Source: Rhodoferax sp.
GTDB taxonomy: Bacteria > Pseudomonadota > Gammaproteobacteria > Burkholderiales > Burkholderiaceae_C
Direction of reading: 5' to 3'
DNA: 64,000 nt
Assembly (NCBI RefSeq): GCF_028689305.1
Contig: NZ_JAQTWM010000001.1
Span: forward strand, 55,423 to 119,422
Made by a program: the position numbers and the translations under genes. Below the pieces are notes generated by a model. It worked only from the letters and a program-made list of their open reading frames with translations. It was not told the DNA's origin and did not search any database. Position 1 is the stretch's first letter. Every line of letters starts with the position of its first letter. Below, in pieces: positions 1-7,360 of the stretch.

Positions 1-441
1 CAGCGCCCCAGCGCCAGCGGCGGCGCCATACACGCGCTGGAGCTGTACCTCACGGTGTCGCGCTGCGACGGGCTGCCCAGCGGCTTTTACCACTACGACC
101 CGCTGGCCCACGCGCTGGAGCACCTGGCCGATCTGGGCGCCGACCACCAGCGCCTGCTGCAATCTGCCTGTCAGGCCTCAGGCACAACGCAGCCACCCGA
201 TGTGCTGATCTCCATGGCGGCCAGGTTCCAGCGCAACAGCTGGAAATACCAATCCATCGCCTACGCGCTGATCCTCAAGGACGTGGGTGCGCTGTGCCAG
301 CAGCTGTACCTGGTGGCCACCGCCTTGCAACTGGCCCCCTGTGCCCTCGGTGGCGGTGACTCGGATCTGTTTGCCCAGTTGACCGGGACCGATTACTACG
401 CCGAAACCACGGTGGGCGAGTTCACCGTGTCAGGTGCCTGA
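1..441 (+). CDS. SagB-type nitroreductase-family dehydrogenase (C-terminal part)
   Basis: The reading frame is open from base 1, so the 5' part lies outside the window; the GTG at 55 is internal. The visible part reads RPSASGGAIHALELYL, then GLPSGFYHYDPLAHALE and RNSWKYQSIAYALILKD. These match the FMN-binding nitroreductase fold of the SagB/ThcOx family, which oxidises azolines to azoles in thiazole/oxazole-modified peptides. It sits 21 bases before a GNAT gene and upstream of two NHLP precursor peptides, so a peptide-maturation role is likely. The family call is firm. The substrate is uncertain, because the peptide cores nearby almost lack Cys, Ser and Thr. Confidence 0.8.
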   Translation, partial: QRPSASGGAIHALELYLTVSRCDGLPSGFYHYDPLAHALEHLADLGADHQRLLQSACQASGTTQPPDVLISMAARFQRNSWKYQSIAYALILKDVGALCQQLYLVATALQLAPCALGGGDSDLFAQLTGTDYYAETTVGEFTVSGA

Positions 442-462
442 GGCCAATAAAAAAAACATGCG

Positions 463-1473
463 ATGAACAAACCTTTGCCGCGGGAGACCCGGTTGGAAGC
501 CGCGTCAGCAGACGACGCGCCCTGGGTCATTTCGCCACCAAGACCCGCGGACATGGCAGCCCTGGCGGCCCTGACCTTTCCGTCGTACCGGCCGCTCCTG
601 CCTTGCTGCCTCACTGGCGAGGTCCCAAACGGCTTGATGGTGCTCGCCCTGGTTGCCCGCGCTGGCGACACGCCGGTGGGGCTGGTGATGGCGCAATGGC
701 AGCAGCATATCGACGTGGCCGGGGACGGCTCACCAAGTCACATCGCGGCCCAATTGATCTCGGTTTGCGTCGCTCCGGCCTGGCGGCGCAGTGGCATCGC
801 TGTGCGCCTGATGCGCGCCATGGAAGACGAGGTGTGCAAGCGCGGCGGCATGTACCTGACCACCAGCTACACGACACGGATGCCGGCATGGCGGGCGTTT
901 GAGCAGCTGCTCGCCACCTGTCATTGGGCCACACCAACACCCAGCCTGCTGATGTCGCAGGGGCGCGTGGCCGACGTCCTGGCATCACCCACGCTTGCCC
1001 AGGCTCATGAAGCGCCGCCGGGTTTTGAGTTGTTCGATTGGTCGCAACGCCGCGCTGACGAGGTCGCCAGGCTGCAACTCGATGTGGAAAACGGGGCAAT
1101 ACCCGGCACTCTCTCGCCTTTTGCCGATGTCGAGGAGATTGAGCCCAACATCAGTGTCGGGCTGCGCCACCAGGGCGAAGTGGTCGCCTGGATGATCGTG
1201 ACCCGCTCCCCACTGATGCAGAACGCGCTGTGTTACCGGTCTTTGTACGTTCGCCCGCAGCTGCGGGCCGCCTACGCCCTGGGACCGCTGGTGTTGGCGC
1301 ATGCCCTGCATCGTCACAACGCCAGCCCGGTGAAAGCAGAACGCCCGGTGGGGGTGTTTGGCATGTCGGTGGAGATGTCTACCAAAATGATCAATTTCTT
1401 TCGCAAACGCCTGAGCCCCTATTGCTTTAGCACCTATGAGAGCCGCACGTCAGTGAAAAGGCTGAACAACTGA
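463..1473 (+). CDS. GNAT-family N-acetyltransferase with two GNAT-like halves
   Basis: A 336-residue protein. The N-terminal half has an acetyl-CoA-binding signature, ISVCVAPAWRRSGIAVRLM (V-x-P-x-x-R-R-x-G-I-A), near residues 100-120. The C-terminal half (from about residue 185) has a weaker GNAT-like pattern (SLYVRPQLRAAYALGPLV) without a clear R-x-x-G-x-G loop, so it is probably a degenerate second domain. GNAT enzymes move an acyl group from acyl-CoA to an amine. The gene starts 21 bases after the SagB-type gene and ends 135 bases before the first precursor peptide, so it probably acts in the same RiPP pathway, perhaps on a Lys or the N-terminus of the matured peptide. That substrate is inference. 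Confidence 0.75.
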   Translation: MNKPLPRETRLEAASADDAPWVISPPRPADMAALAALTFPSYRPLLPCCLTGEVPNGLMVLALVARAGDTPVGLVMAQWQQHIDVAGDGSPSHIAAQLISVCVAPAWRRSGIAVRLMRAMEDEVCKRGGMYLTTSYTTRMPAWRAFEQLLATCHWATPTPSLLMSQGRVADVLASPTLAQAHEAPPGFELFDWSQRRADEVARLQLDVENGAIPGTLSPFADVEEIEPNISVGLRHQGEVVAWMIVTRSPLMQNALCYRSLYVRPQLRAAYALGPLVLAHALHRHNASPVKAERPVGVFGMSVEMSTKMINFFRKRLSPYCFSTYESRTSVKRLNN

Positions 1474-1527
1474 GGCCAGCCCAGGCCACGGTGAAACCAG
1501 TTCACTGCGGCAGTTACTCCTGTACGG

Positions 1528-1608
1528 AAAACGCTTTTTACCTCCCTGCGGCTCGGGTGAAAAATGGGCGTCACACAGAGCCGCTTTCACGCAACGATAG
1601 GAATCACC
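1528..1608 (+). promoter_or_regulatory. 5' leader of precursor peptide 1 with interleaved inverted repeats
   Basis: GCGGCTC (1548-1554) pairs with GAGCCGC (1578-1584), and GTGAAA (1557-1562) pairs with TTTCAC (1585-1590). The order A-B-A'-B' means both stems cannot nest; they could form a pseudoknot or two alternative hairpins. The block lies just upstream of the ribosome-binding site TAGGAA (1598-1603) and is repeated almost unchanged before precursor 2. A role in translation control is inference. Confidence 0.45.
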
Positions 1609-1893
1609 ATGAACCAAGACAAGACCATCCGCGAGATCATGGACAAGTGCCAGACTGACGAGGGCTTCAGGCAGCGGCTGCTGAGCGATACCAACGCCAC
1701 GCTGGCAGCCGAAGGCATTGCCATCCCCGCAGGCATCAAGGTGAATGTGCTGGAAAACACCAGCACCGTCACCCACTACATCCTGCCCCCAGCCCCCCAG
1801 GCGGAATTGTCCGACACGGATCTGGCGCAGGTGGCGGGCGGCCGCAAGAACTACATGGATGCGGATGGGCATTGGCATGGCATTTTCGGTTGA
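1609..1893 (+). CDS. NHLP-type RiPP precursor peptide 1
   Basis: A 94-residue peptide. ATG 1609 is chosen because TAGGAA lies 5 bases upstream; an ATG at 1564 would translate the repeated leader RNA. Residues 1-78 resemble the nitrile-hydratase-alpha-related leader (NHLP, TIGR03793 type): helical N-terminus, AEGIAIPAGIKVNVLENTST, HYILPPAPQAELSDTDL, then the cleavage motif VAGG at 75-78. The 16-residue core RKNYMDADGHWHGIFG has no Cys, Ser or Thr. The leader is nearly identical to precursor 2 at 2072, but the core is unrelated, which is the usual sign of RiPP precursor duplication and diversification. Export and cleavage after GG by a C39-type peptidase/transporter is expected for the family, but no such gene is in the window. 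Confidence 0.85.
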   Translation: MNQDKTIREIMDKCQTDEGFRQRLLSDTNATLAAEGIAIPAGIKVNVLENTSTVTHYILPPAPQAELSDTDLAQVAGGRKNYMDADGHWHGIFG

Positions 1894-1990
1894 CTGAGGT
1901 CATGGCCATGGCCAAAAAAACAAAGCGCAGCGTCGCCACTCGTACCCTGGAGCCTGGAACAAATCCGTGATGCCTGTTACTCATGCCCTG

Positions 1991-2071
1991 AGAGCGTTTT
2001 TCACCTCCCGGCGGCTCGGGTGAAAGATGGGAGTCACACAGAGCCGCTTTCACGCAACGATAGGAATCACG
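1991..2071 (+). promoter_or_regulatory. 5' leader of precursor peptide 2 with interleaved inverted repeats
   Basis: Second copy of the block upstream of precursor 1. GCGGCTC (2011-2017) pairs with GAGCCGC (2041-2047), and GTGAAA (2020-2025) with TTTCAC (2048-2053). The stem sequences are identical to copy 1, and the ribosome-binding site TAGGAA (2061-2066) is kept. Retention after duplication may reflect recency or selection; the sequence alone does not separate these. Confidence 0.45.
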
Positions 2072-2413
2072 ATGAACCAAGACAAGACCATCAGCGAGAT
2101 CATGGACAAATGCCAGACTGACGAGGGCTTCAAGCGGCGGCTGCTGAGCGATGCCAACGCCACCCTGGCAGCCGAAGGCATTGCCATCCCTGCAGGCATC
2201 AAGGTGAACGTGCTGGAAAACACCAGCACCGTCATCCACTACATCCTGCCGCCAGCACCCCAGGCGGAATTGTCCGACGCGGATCTGGACATGGTCGCTG
2301 GTGGCGGCAAGGTCGTCGTGATGCCTGATGGCAGACGGATGCCTTACGGAGACTGGATCAATCTCAATTGGCGAGACCGCCAGCAGAATCGCGGAACCAT
2401 TGTGATGGAGTAA
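2072..2413 (+). CDS. NHLP-type RiPP precursor peptide 2
   Basis: A 113-residue peptide starting at ATG 2072 behind TAGGAA. Residues 1-78 form an NHLP leader differing from precursor 1 at only a few positions and end in VAGG. The 35-residue core begins GKVVVMPDGRRMPYGDW and is rich in Arg, Asp, Trp and Asn, with a single Thr and no Cys or Ser. Together with precursor 1 it forms a tandem pair, including the upstream region, so the duplicated unit is about 290 bases and diverges abruptly at the leader/core boundary. It probably feeds the same maturation machinery encoded to the left. Confidence 0.85.
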   Translation: MNQDKTISEIMDKCQTDEGFKRRLLSDANATLAAEGIAIPAGIKVNVLENTSTVIHYILPPAPQAELSDADLDMVAGGGKVVVMPDGRRMPYGDWINLNWRDRQQNRGTIVME

Positions 2414-2565
2414 AGCCGCCTTACCGCAAGGGACGGGAAACAGCGGTACTTGGCAAGCGGACGAGCACACCTGTCCGCTGCCGGTGAATACAGATTTGTG
2501 GTTCACGCCCCCAACCCCAATCTGAAAGCAGCTTACGGCACGGGGGCGGTACACACCAGGCGCCA

Positions 2566-2886
2566 GTGCGGCCACCCCCGCCACCGGCGGAGCTGGCGTT
2601 TCGGGGATTTTTGCAGTCCGAGCTGCACCTGCGCCTGCCGTGGTCGCTGGGGCGCATCAGCCTGGCCAATGGGCTCACCAGCGCCGTGTTTGTGCTGGCG
2701 CACCGGGTGCAAAACCCGAGCCTGCTGGCGCTGGCGGTTTGGGTACCGTCTTGGGTGTTTGGCTACTTCAGGGATCGCTTCAACACGGTCAAGCCGGCGA
2801 TCTTCCTGCACGTGGTCTACAACGCAGCCTACTTTGCCGTGTTTGGGGTGTCTGGCCAGGTGCTCAGCCAGTCCAGCATTTTCTGA
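2566..2886 (+). pseudogene. CPBP-family intramembrane protease, 5'-truncated remnant
   Basis: About 106 residues with the C-terminal half of a CPBP (CAAX/bacteriocin-processing) glutamic intramembrane protease. It has AELAFRGFLQ where the family has EExxxRG, VFVLAH for the second motif and LHVVYNAAYF for the HxxxN motif. The usual N-terminal membrane helices are absent, an in-frame TGA lies at 2485, and the first catalytic Glu position is Ala. The homology begins almost exactly at the truncation point, so this is probably a broken gene. Such enzymes are often encoded next to peptide or sorting-signal systems. Its 3' end overlaps the convergent anti-sigma gene by 58 bases. Confidence 0.6.
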
Positions 2887-3392
2887 CTGTTAAAGGGGGT
2901 TCCGGCCGCAGCCACCTGATCAAGCTGGGCGTCGCTGAGCTCATCATTGGCGGCAGCGGCATGCAGCAGGCGGGTGACCTCCGTGGCCTGGAATTGGTAG
3001 CCGCTGGCCTGGCCGAGCTCAACATACAGCGCGACAAACGCGGCTTCATTGGCCGCTTCGGCCAGCTTGCGGCGCAGCCGGGCATCCTGCGCCACCTGGC
3101 GCCCGAAGCGCTGGAGAGGTGTGGCGCCCGGTTGCGACTGGGCCGGCTGCCAGTCCAACCGGTGCATCAGGTGGGCGTGGAAGTCAGCGCCCAGTTCAGC
3201 ATCCTCATAGGGCCGACTCAGCGCTTTCAAGGCACAGTCAACGCCGGCCAATTCACCCATGGCCCGCCGGCAGTCGTCGCAACCTGCCAGGTGCGCATAC
3301 ATCACACGGGTTTCAGCATTGGACAGGTCACCGTCCAAGCCGCGGCTGAGCAGGAGCAGTGCGTGGTCACAAGTGACAGGTTCAATGGTCAT
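2829..3392 (-). CDS. Anti-sigma factor (zinc finger) fused to a Nif11-like leader domain
   Basis: A 187-residue protein from ATG 3392; in-frame upstream starts exist at 3419 and 3461. Residues 1-50 form a ZAS anti-sigma zinc finger: Cys8, then His34-x3-Cys38-x2-Cys41 in HLAGCDDC. Residues about 92-164 match a complete Nif11-like domain: LQRFGRQVAQDARLRRKL, NEAAFVALYVELGQASGYQF, ELSDAQLDQVAAAG. A 23-residue tail beginning TPFNSQK follows the AAAG that sits where leaders have GG. There is no membrane helix, so it is cytoplasmic. It lies directly downstream of the ECF sigma gene, as anti-sigma genes do. Nif11 domains normally recruit RiPP-modifying enzymes, so this fusion may couple sigma release to the neighbouring peptide system; that is inference. 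Confidence 0.8.
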   Translation of the reverse strand: MTIEPVTCDHALLLLSRGLDGDLSNAETRVMYAHLAGCDDCRRAMGELAGVDCALKALSRPYEDAELGADFHAHLMHRLDWQPAQSQPGATPLQRFGRQVAQDARLRRKLAEAANEAAFVALYVELGQASGYQFQATEVTRLLHAAAANDELSDAQLDQVAAAGTPFNSQKMLDWLSTWPDTPNTAK

Positions 3393-3482
3393 GTGGATTG
3401 CCGTGGTGTTGATCGCCATGAAACCATGAGTAACCGCACTGCGCAAAAGGTTGCACGACATCGAAGAATTATCGAACAGCGC

Positions 3483-4064
3483 TCAAATCACCGGCTCGGC
3501 AACCGACATGAACTCACGCAGTCGCTGCCTGGCCCGACTCACCTTGCTTTTGACAGAGCCGACCGGCATGGCCAGGGCCTGGGCCGCCTCTTCGTAAGAC
3601 AGCCCTTCCATGCCGACCAGCACGATGCAGTCCCGCATATCACCCGGCAAAGTGGCCAAGGCGGCGGACATGGCCTGCAAGGCCTGGCGGTCTTCCAGTG
3701 CGCGAACCGGGTCGCCCTGTGAATGCAAGCCTGCGGCCAGGCCGTCATCGGCGTATTCCTCAAACTGGGCGGCAGGTGCGCGATTGACATGGTTACGCGC
3801 CAGATTGAGGGCAATGCCGGTCAACCAGGTGGAAAACCGGGAGTGCCCGTTGAAAGAGCCAATGCAGCGGTAACCCTGCAACAAAGCCTCCTGGGTGATG
3901 TCGCGTGCGTCGGCCACCGACTTCACGTATTTCAGGACAAAACGGTAAAGCTTGGTCTGATGTGCCAGCGCCAGTTGGCCGTAGGCTTGTATGTCGCCGG
4001 CTTGCGCCAACGCGACCCAGCGTTCATCATCGCTGGCCAGTTCTGAGGGGGCATCTCTGTTCAC
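3483..4064 (-). CDS. ECF-type RNA polymerase sigma factor
   Basis: About 193 residues if started at GTG 4064. The frame stays open to 4292, but the extension lacks family similarity and runs into the divergent protease gene. Region 2 is seen in YRFVLKYVKSVADARDITQEALLQGYR and SRFSTWLTGIALNLARNH. Region 4 is seen in LPGDMRDCIVLVGMEGLSYEEAAQAL with the helix-turn-helix MPVGSVKSKVSRARQRL. It directs RNA polymerase to a dedicated promoter set. The anti-sigma gene follows, and the divergent S8 protease gene starts 258 bases away. Both the protease and the RiPP genes are plausible targets. The start codon is uncertain because no clear ribosome-binding site is visible. Confidence 0.85.
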   Translation of the reverse strand: MNRDAPSELASDDERWVALAQAGDIQAYGQLALAHQTKLYRFVLKYVKSVADARDITQEALLQGYRCIGSFNGHSRFSTWLTGIALNLARNHVNRAPAAQFEEYADDGLAAGLHSQGDPVRALEDRQALQAMSAALATLPGDMRDCIVLVGMEGLSYEEAAQALAMPVGSVKSKVSRARQRLREFMSVAEPVI

Positions 4065-4322
4065 GGTAGGGCTCGACTGAAGCTGACCCGCAAGCGGGCT
4101 TGGCGAATGCTCTGCACCAAGGTCAGCGCATCCGCGGTGAGGGTTGAGTTGGGCACAGTGTTTCCCGGTTGGATGAATCAATGGCAATGCCTGCAAGCAT
4201 AGGTCGCAGGCGGCCCGGCGCAGGCCATTTGGGACCTTTGTCCCATGCCAAGGCTGCCAGGCCCTGGCGTTCTTACCATTTGCAGCCATCACGCTTGTGC
4301 GGACATTTCAGAAACCATCGAT
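4065..4322. promoter_or_regulatory. Divergent intergenic region between sigma factor and S8 protease genes
   Basis: 258 bases separating two divergently transcribed genes, so it should hold both promoters and, if the sigma factor is autoregulated, its own recognition site. I see no convincing -35/-10 pair or palindrome that I could call. Confidence 0.3.
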
Positions 4323-6299
4323 ATGAATCAAAAAGAAGTTTTCTCAAAGCGGGGCGCAGCATCCATGCTGCTCGTCTTGGCGGGCTGCGGTGGGGGTAGC
4401 GGTAGCAACAGCCCTTCATTGGTCACACCACCGGTCGCCGACGATCCGCTGGCGGCTTATGCTTGGCACTTGAACAACACGGGCCCCACCCAGACGGTTT
4501 CGGCCATCGACAACTCCGATGCGGTGGCCGGCATTGATGCGCATGTGGCATCGGTGCATTTGGGCGGTGCAGGCCTCACCGGCAAGGGCATCCGCATTGC
4601 GGTGGTTGACTCCGGGCTGGAAATCGGTCACGAGGATGTCAGCCCCAACGTGTTGGCGGGCATGTCCTTTAACTTTCTCAACAACTCGTCAGACCCCAGT
4701 CCGTCACGCACCCGTGCGGACTCCAACCTGGCCGATCATGGCACCGCGGTTGCCGGGGTGGCGGCCGCCAAGGGCTGGAACAATCTGGGCTCCCGCGGGT
4801 TGGCGCCCAATGCCTCATTGCAGGGCTTTGCCCCGCTGGAGCTGGTCAACGGCGTGGCGGAGGGTTTGAGTTTTGGCGCACATGCCGATTTGGTTACAGC
4901 AGTTTCAGGCACGGATCTGGTGCTGGCCAACACCTTCGGCTCGCGGGCCGATCTGGTGGATATCTTCAACTACAGCGCGGGAGCGGACTATGCCTCCCCC
5001 AAAACCGACCCCACGGCACCCGATCCGCGAACCATCTCGGCCCACTATGGCACCACCGCCCTGCGCGCTGGTAAAGGGGCCATTTACTTTCAGGCCGCCG
5101 GCAATGAATTTCTGGGTTCGCGCGAGGCGTTCTTGCAGGACGGCAGCACGATGCTGGTTCGATGCGCAGGCGCCTACGCCCAGGACGGTATCCTGGAGCG
5201 TTTTTCCAACAGCGCTGCGGGCTACTCTTGCCTGGACACCAATTACGAGATTCAGGGACAACCCTATTTCATGAAGGTGGCCGCCATTGCCGCCAACGGC
5301 CGGGTCGCGCCCTACTCCAGTGCCGGCGCCAGCAACTGGGTCACTGGTTTTGGCGGTGAATCCGGCACTGACAAGCCAGCCATCGTGGCGCCCGATGACA
5401 GTGGCTGTGACCTTGGGCAAAACAACGTGGCCAACCAGGCCTCGCTGGTGGCCAGGTACGCTGCAGCAGCGCTGAAGCTGGTGGCTGATCTATTTGGCCA
5501 GTCCAAGCTGGACCCCCATTGCAACTACACCGGCACCATGAATGGCACCTCTGCGGCGGCGCCATCGCTGTCTGGCATTGCCGCCTTGATGCTGGAGGCC
5601 AACCCGGCTCTGAGCTGGCTGGATGTGAAATACATCCTGGCCAAGACCGCCCGCCAGGTCGACAGCGGCATTGCCCATGGGGCGCAGGCCGTGACCTACC
5701 TGCCCGTGGGCGCCAGCCAGCCGCTGGTGCTGAGCGACCCGTGGGTGACGAATCAAGGGGGGTTTCACTTCCAGCCGCGTTACGGATTCGGTTTGGCGGA
5801 TGCCGCAGCGGCGGTGGCCATGGCCAAGACCTATGCCCCACCCAGCGGACGCCGTGCTGCACCGCTCACCGCCAACCTGAGCGGTGCATCCAGCGCCTCC
5901 AACCTGGCACCCAGCGCTGGGAATGTGGCGGTCATCACCCAGGACGCCACCTTCCCGGCTGGGGTGTCCGGCCCGATCCAGGTGGATCTGACCCTGACCA
6001 ACACCACCGGGCGAGCCCTCAACCCCGGGACACTGCAGTTTGAATTGCTCAACACACTGACCGGCGAACGCTCGATTCTGTTGCCGGCCTATGGCGCCTG
6101 GTATGTGGGCGGCAAAACCGATCAGATCCTGGCCAACGGGCGGCAACAATTCCGTTTCTTCACCAATGCCTTCTATGGCGACAGCCTGACTGGCACCTGG
6201 ACGCTTCAGATCATGCTGGTGGACGGCCCGGCCAACGAATCCAGCACATTCAATACCAGCACGCTGACGGGCGTGACACTCACCTCTTACAGCATTTAA
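4323..6299 (+). CDS. S8 (subtilisin/kexin-like) serine protease lipoprotein with P-domain
   Basis: A 658-residue protein from ATG 4323, chosen because it gives a short lipoprotein signal ending LVLAGC (Cys22). The catalytic triad is visible: Asp96 in IAVVDSGLE, His139 in DHGTAVAGV, and Ser410 in NGTSAAAPSLSG. Residues about 535-655 resemble a P/Homo-B domain (VDLTLTNTTGRALNPGTLQF ... SLTGTWTLQI), as in kexin-like proteases. It is predicted to be anchored in the outer membrane or periplasm. There is little room for an N-terminal propeptide between Cys22 and the catalytic domain; the next gene may supply one. It is divergent from the sigma/anti-sigma pair and could be part of that regulon. Confidence 0.85.
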   Translation: MNQKEVFSKRGAASMLLVLAGCGGGSGSNSPSLVTPPVADDPLAAYAWHLNNTGPTQTVSAIDNSDAVAGIDAHVASVHLGGAGLTGKGIRIAVVDSGLEIGHEDVSPNVLAGMSFNFLNNSSDPSPSRTRADSNLADHGTAVAGVAAAKGWNNLGSRGLAPNASLQGFAPLELVNGVAEGLSFGAHADLVTAVSGTDLVLANTFGSRADLVDIFNYSAGADYASPKTDPTAPDPRTISAHYGTTALRAGKGAIYFQAAGNEFLGSREAFLQDGSTMLVRCAGAYAQDGILERFSNSAAGYSCLDTNYEIQGQPYFMKVAAIAANGRVAPYSSAGASNWVTGFGGESGTDKPAIVAPDDSGCDLGQNNVANQASLVARYAAAALKLVADLFGQSKLDPHCNYTGTMNGTSAAAPSLSGIAALMLEANPALSWLDVKYILAKTARQVDSGIAHGAQAVTYLPVGASQPLVLSDPWVTNQGGFHFQPRYGFGLADAAAAVAMAKTYAPPSGRRAAPLTANLSGASSASNLAPSAGNVAVITQDATFPAGVSGPIQVDLTLTNTTGRALNPGTLQFELLNTLTGERSILLPAYGAWYVGGKTDQILANGRQQFRFFTNAFYGDSLTGTWTLQIMLVDGPANESSTFNTSTLTGVTLTSYSI

Positions 6300-6312
6300 G
6301 GGCAAGACCATC

Positions 6313-6735
6313 ATGACCCCCCACACACCACTGCGCACACTCGGCCTGGGCATCCTGCTCACACTGGCCAGCCAGGCCATGGCCGGCAACGTCTTTACCA
6401 TGAATGGCCGCAGTGTCGAACTGCTGCCGTCAACAGCGGCGACCAACAAGGCCACACCAGCAGGCAGCACGCCGCTCATCTCGGTGAAAGATATCGAATC
6501 TGGTCAGGTAAAGCTGTACGCCAGCGGACTGATCATCACCCTCAAAGAAAGCAGCACCCTGAAGGCCCTGCTGAGCGATTACCCCGCGCTGAGTCTGCAA
6601 TATGCGCCAGGGGTGTATGCCTATGTGCAAGTTTCCAATGCCGCCTTGGCCAGCACCTTCGACGCCTTGAGTGCCGACCCCCGTGTTGCTGCCGTTCACC
6701 TGCGTCCGGTACCGATCCGCGTCCATCCCAGGTAA
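6313..6735 (+). CDS. Small exported protein, possible free-standing protease propeptide
   Basis: A 140-residue protein with a signal peptide (TLGLGILLTLASQAMAGN). The C-terminal half reads LYASGLIITLKESSTLKALL ... GVYAYVQVSNAALASTFDAL and ends SADPRVAAVHLRPV. The alternation and the closing dpRVaaV-type pattern are reminiscent of subtilisin propeptides (I9-like), which fold the protease and inhibit it. It starts 13 bases after the S8 protease stop, so the two are probably co-transcribed. I cannot confirm the family by eye; the role as a folding aid or inhibitor acting in trans is inference. Confidence 0.55.
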   Translation: MTPHTPLRTLGLGILLTLASQAMAGNVFTMNGRSVELLPSTAATNKATPAGSTPLISVKDIESGQVKLYASGLIITLKESSTLKALLSDYPALSLQYAPGVYAYVQVSNAALASTFDALSADPRVAAVHLRPVPIRVHPR

Positions 6736-6800
6736 GCAGCCCGACACGAGGCGTCAAGCGGCTTGCACGCTCATGCGGTCAGAGCGCCACAGCCAACGTA

Positions 6801-7298
6801 TCAGGACACGATGTAGGCGGCCGAACCGGTTGACAACAATTTGCCATCGGCGCCCAGGAACTCCATGCGCGTCGAGGCCACACGCGAGCCCAGGCGCATC
6901 ACTTCAGCACGCAGTTCAAACCACTCACCAATACCAGGACGCAGGTAGTCCACCCGCAGGTCAATGGTGCCCAGCTTGGCAAACCGCTGCAGCCGCAGGG
7001 CGGGTGGCTCATCCATGTGCCGGGCACCGATGGCGGCCATCACCGCCAGTCCACCCATGGCATCGAGTCCGGCGCTGATGACGCCGCCATGCAGACGGTT
7101 GTAGGCATAGTGCCCCACCAGTTCATGACGCATGTCGATGCGGGCCCGGACCTGCTCCGGTCGCAACGAGGTGATTTTCAGGCCCAGGACCTGGTTGAAC
7201 ACAATCAACTCTTCAAACACTTTTTGCAGCCCGGCAATGAATTCGGGTTCAAAAGTGACGGCGGTATCAGCGCTGTTTGCGATTTTGGAGTGGGGCAT
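6801..7298 (-). CDS. PaaI-type hotdog thioesterase family protein
   Basis: A 165-residue protein. The hotdog signature HYAYNRLHGGVISAGLDAMGGLAV holds the HGG(V/M) motif of PaaI-like acyl-CoA thioesterases, followed by the beta-strand TIDLRVDYLRPG. These enzymes hydrolyse acyl- or aryl-CoA thioesters in the cytoplasm. It is the last gene of a run of fatty-acid genes on this strand but lies beyond a dispersed repeat (7304-7346), so it may have its own promoter. ATG 7298 is used. Confidence 0.8.
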   Translation of the reverse strand: MPHSKIANSADTAVTFEPEFIAGLQKVFEELIVFNQVLGLKITSLRPEQVRARIDMRHELVGHYAYNRLHGGVISAGLDAMGGLAVMAAIGARHMDEPPALRLQRFAKLGTIDLRVDYLRPGIGEWFELRAEVMRLGSRVASTRMEFLGADGKLLSTGSAAYIVS

Positions 7299-7303
7299 TA
7301 TTT

Positions 7304-7346
7304 ACTATAATATTTATAGCTAAAGATCATTATATTATGCGGGCTA
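7304..7346 (-). repeat. Dispersed AT-rich intergenic repeat, copy 1
   Basis: Read on the minus strand it begins TAGCCCGCATAATATA and ends AGCTATAAATATTATAGT. It shares the TAGCCCGC(A/G)TA start and the terminal AGCTAT...ATAG dyad with copies at 46448, 47716 and 57625. It fills the gap just upstream of the thioesterase gene and may supply promoter-like AT-rich DNA. Confidence 0.55.
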
Positions 7347-7360
7347 ACACCTTATTTTTC

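Noticed and set aside
2414..2565. A third precursor peptide between precursor 2 and the CPBP remnant
   Set aside because: No start with a leader-like sequence and no GG motif could be found there.
4065..4292. N-terminal extension of the ECF sigma factor to 4292
   Set aside because: The extra residues have no sigma-factor similarity and would run to within about 30 bases of the divergent protease start; GTG 4064 gives a normal ECF length.
5490..6479. 329-residue minus-strand frame opposite the S8 protease
   Set aside because: The catalytic motifs and P-domain are all on the plus strand; the minus frame has no family signal.
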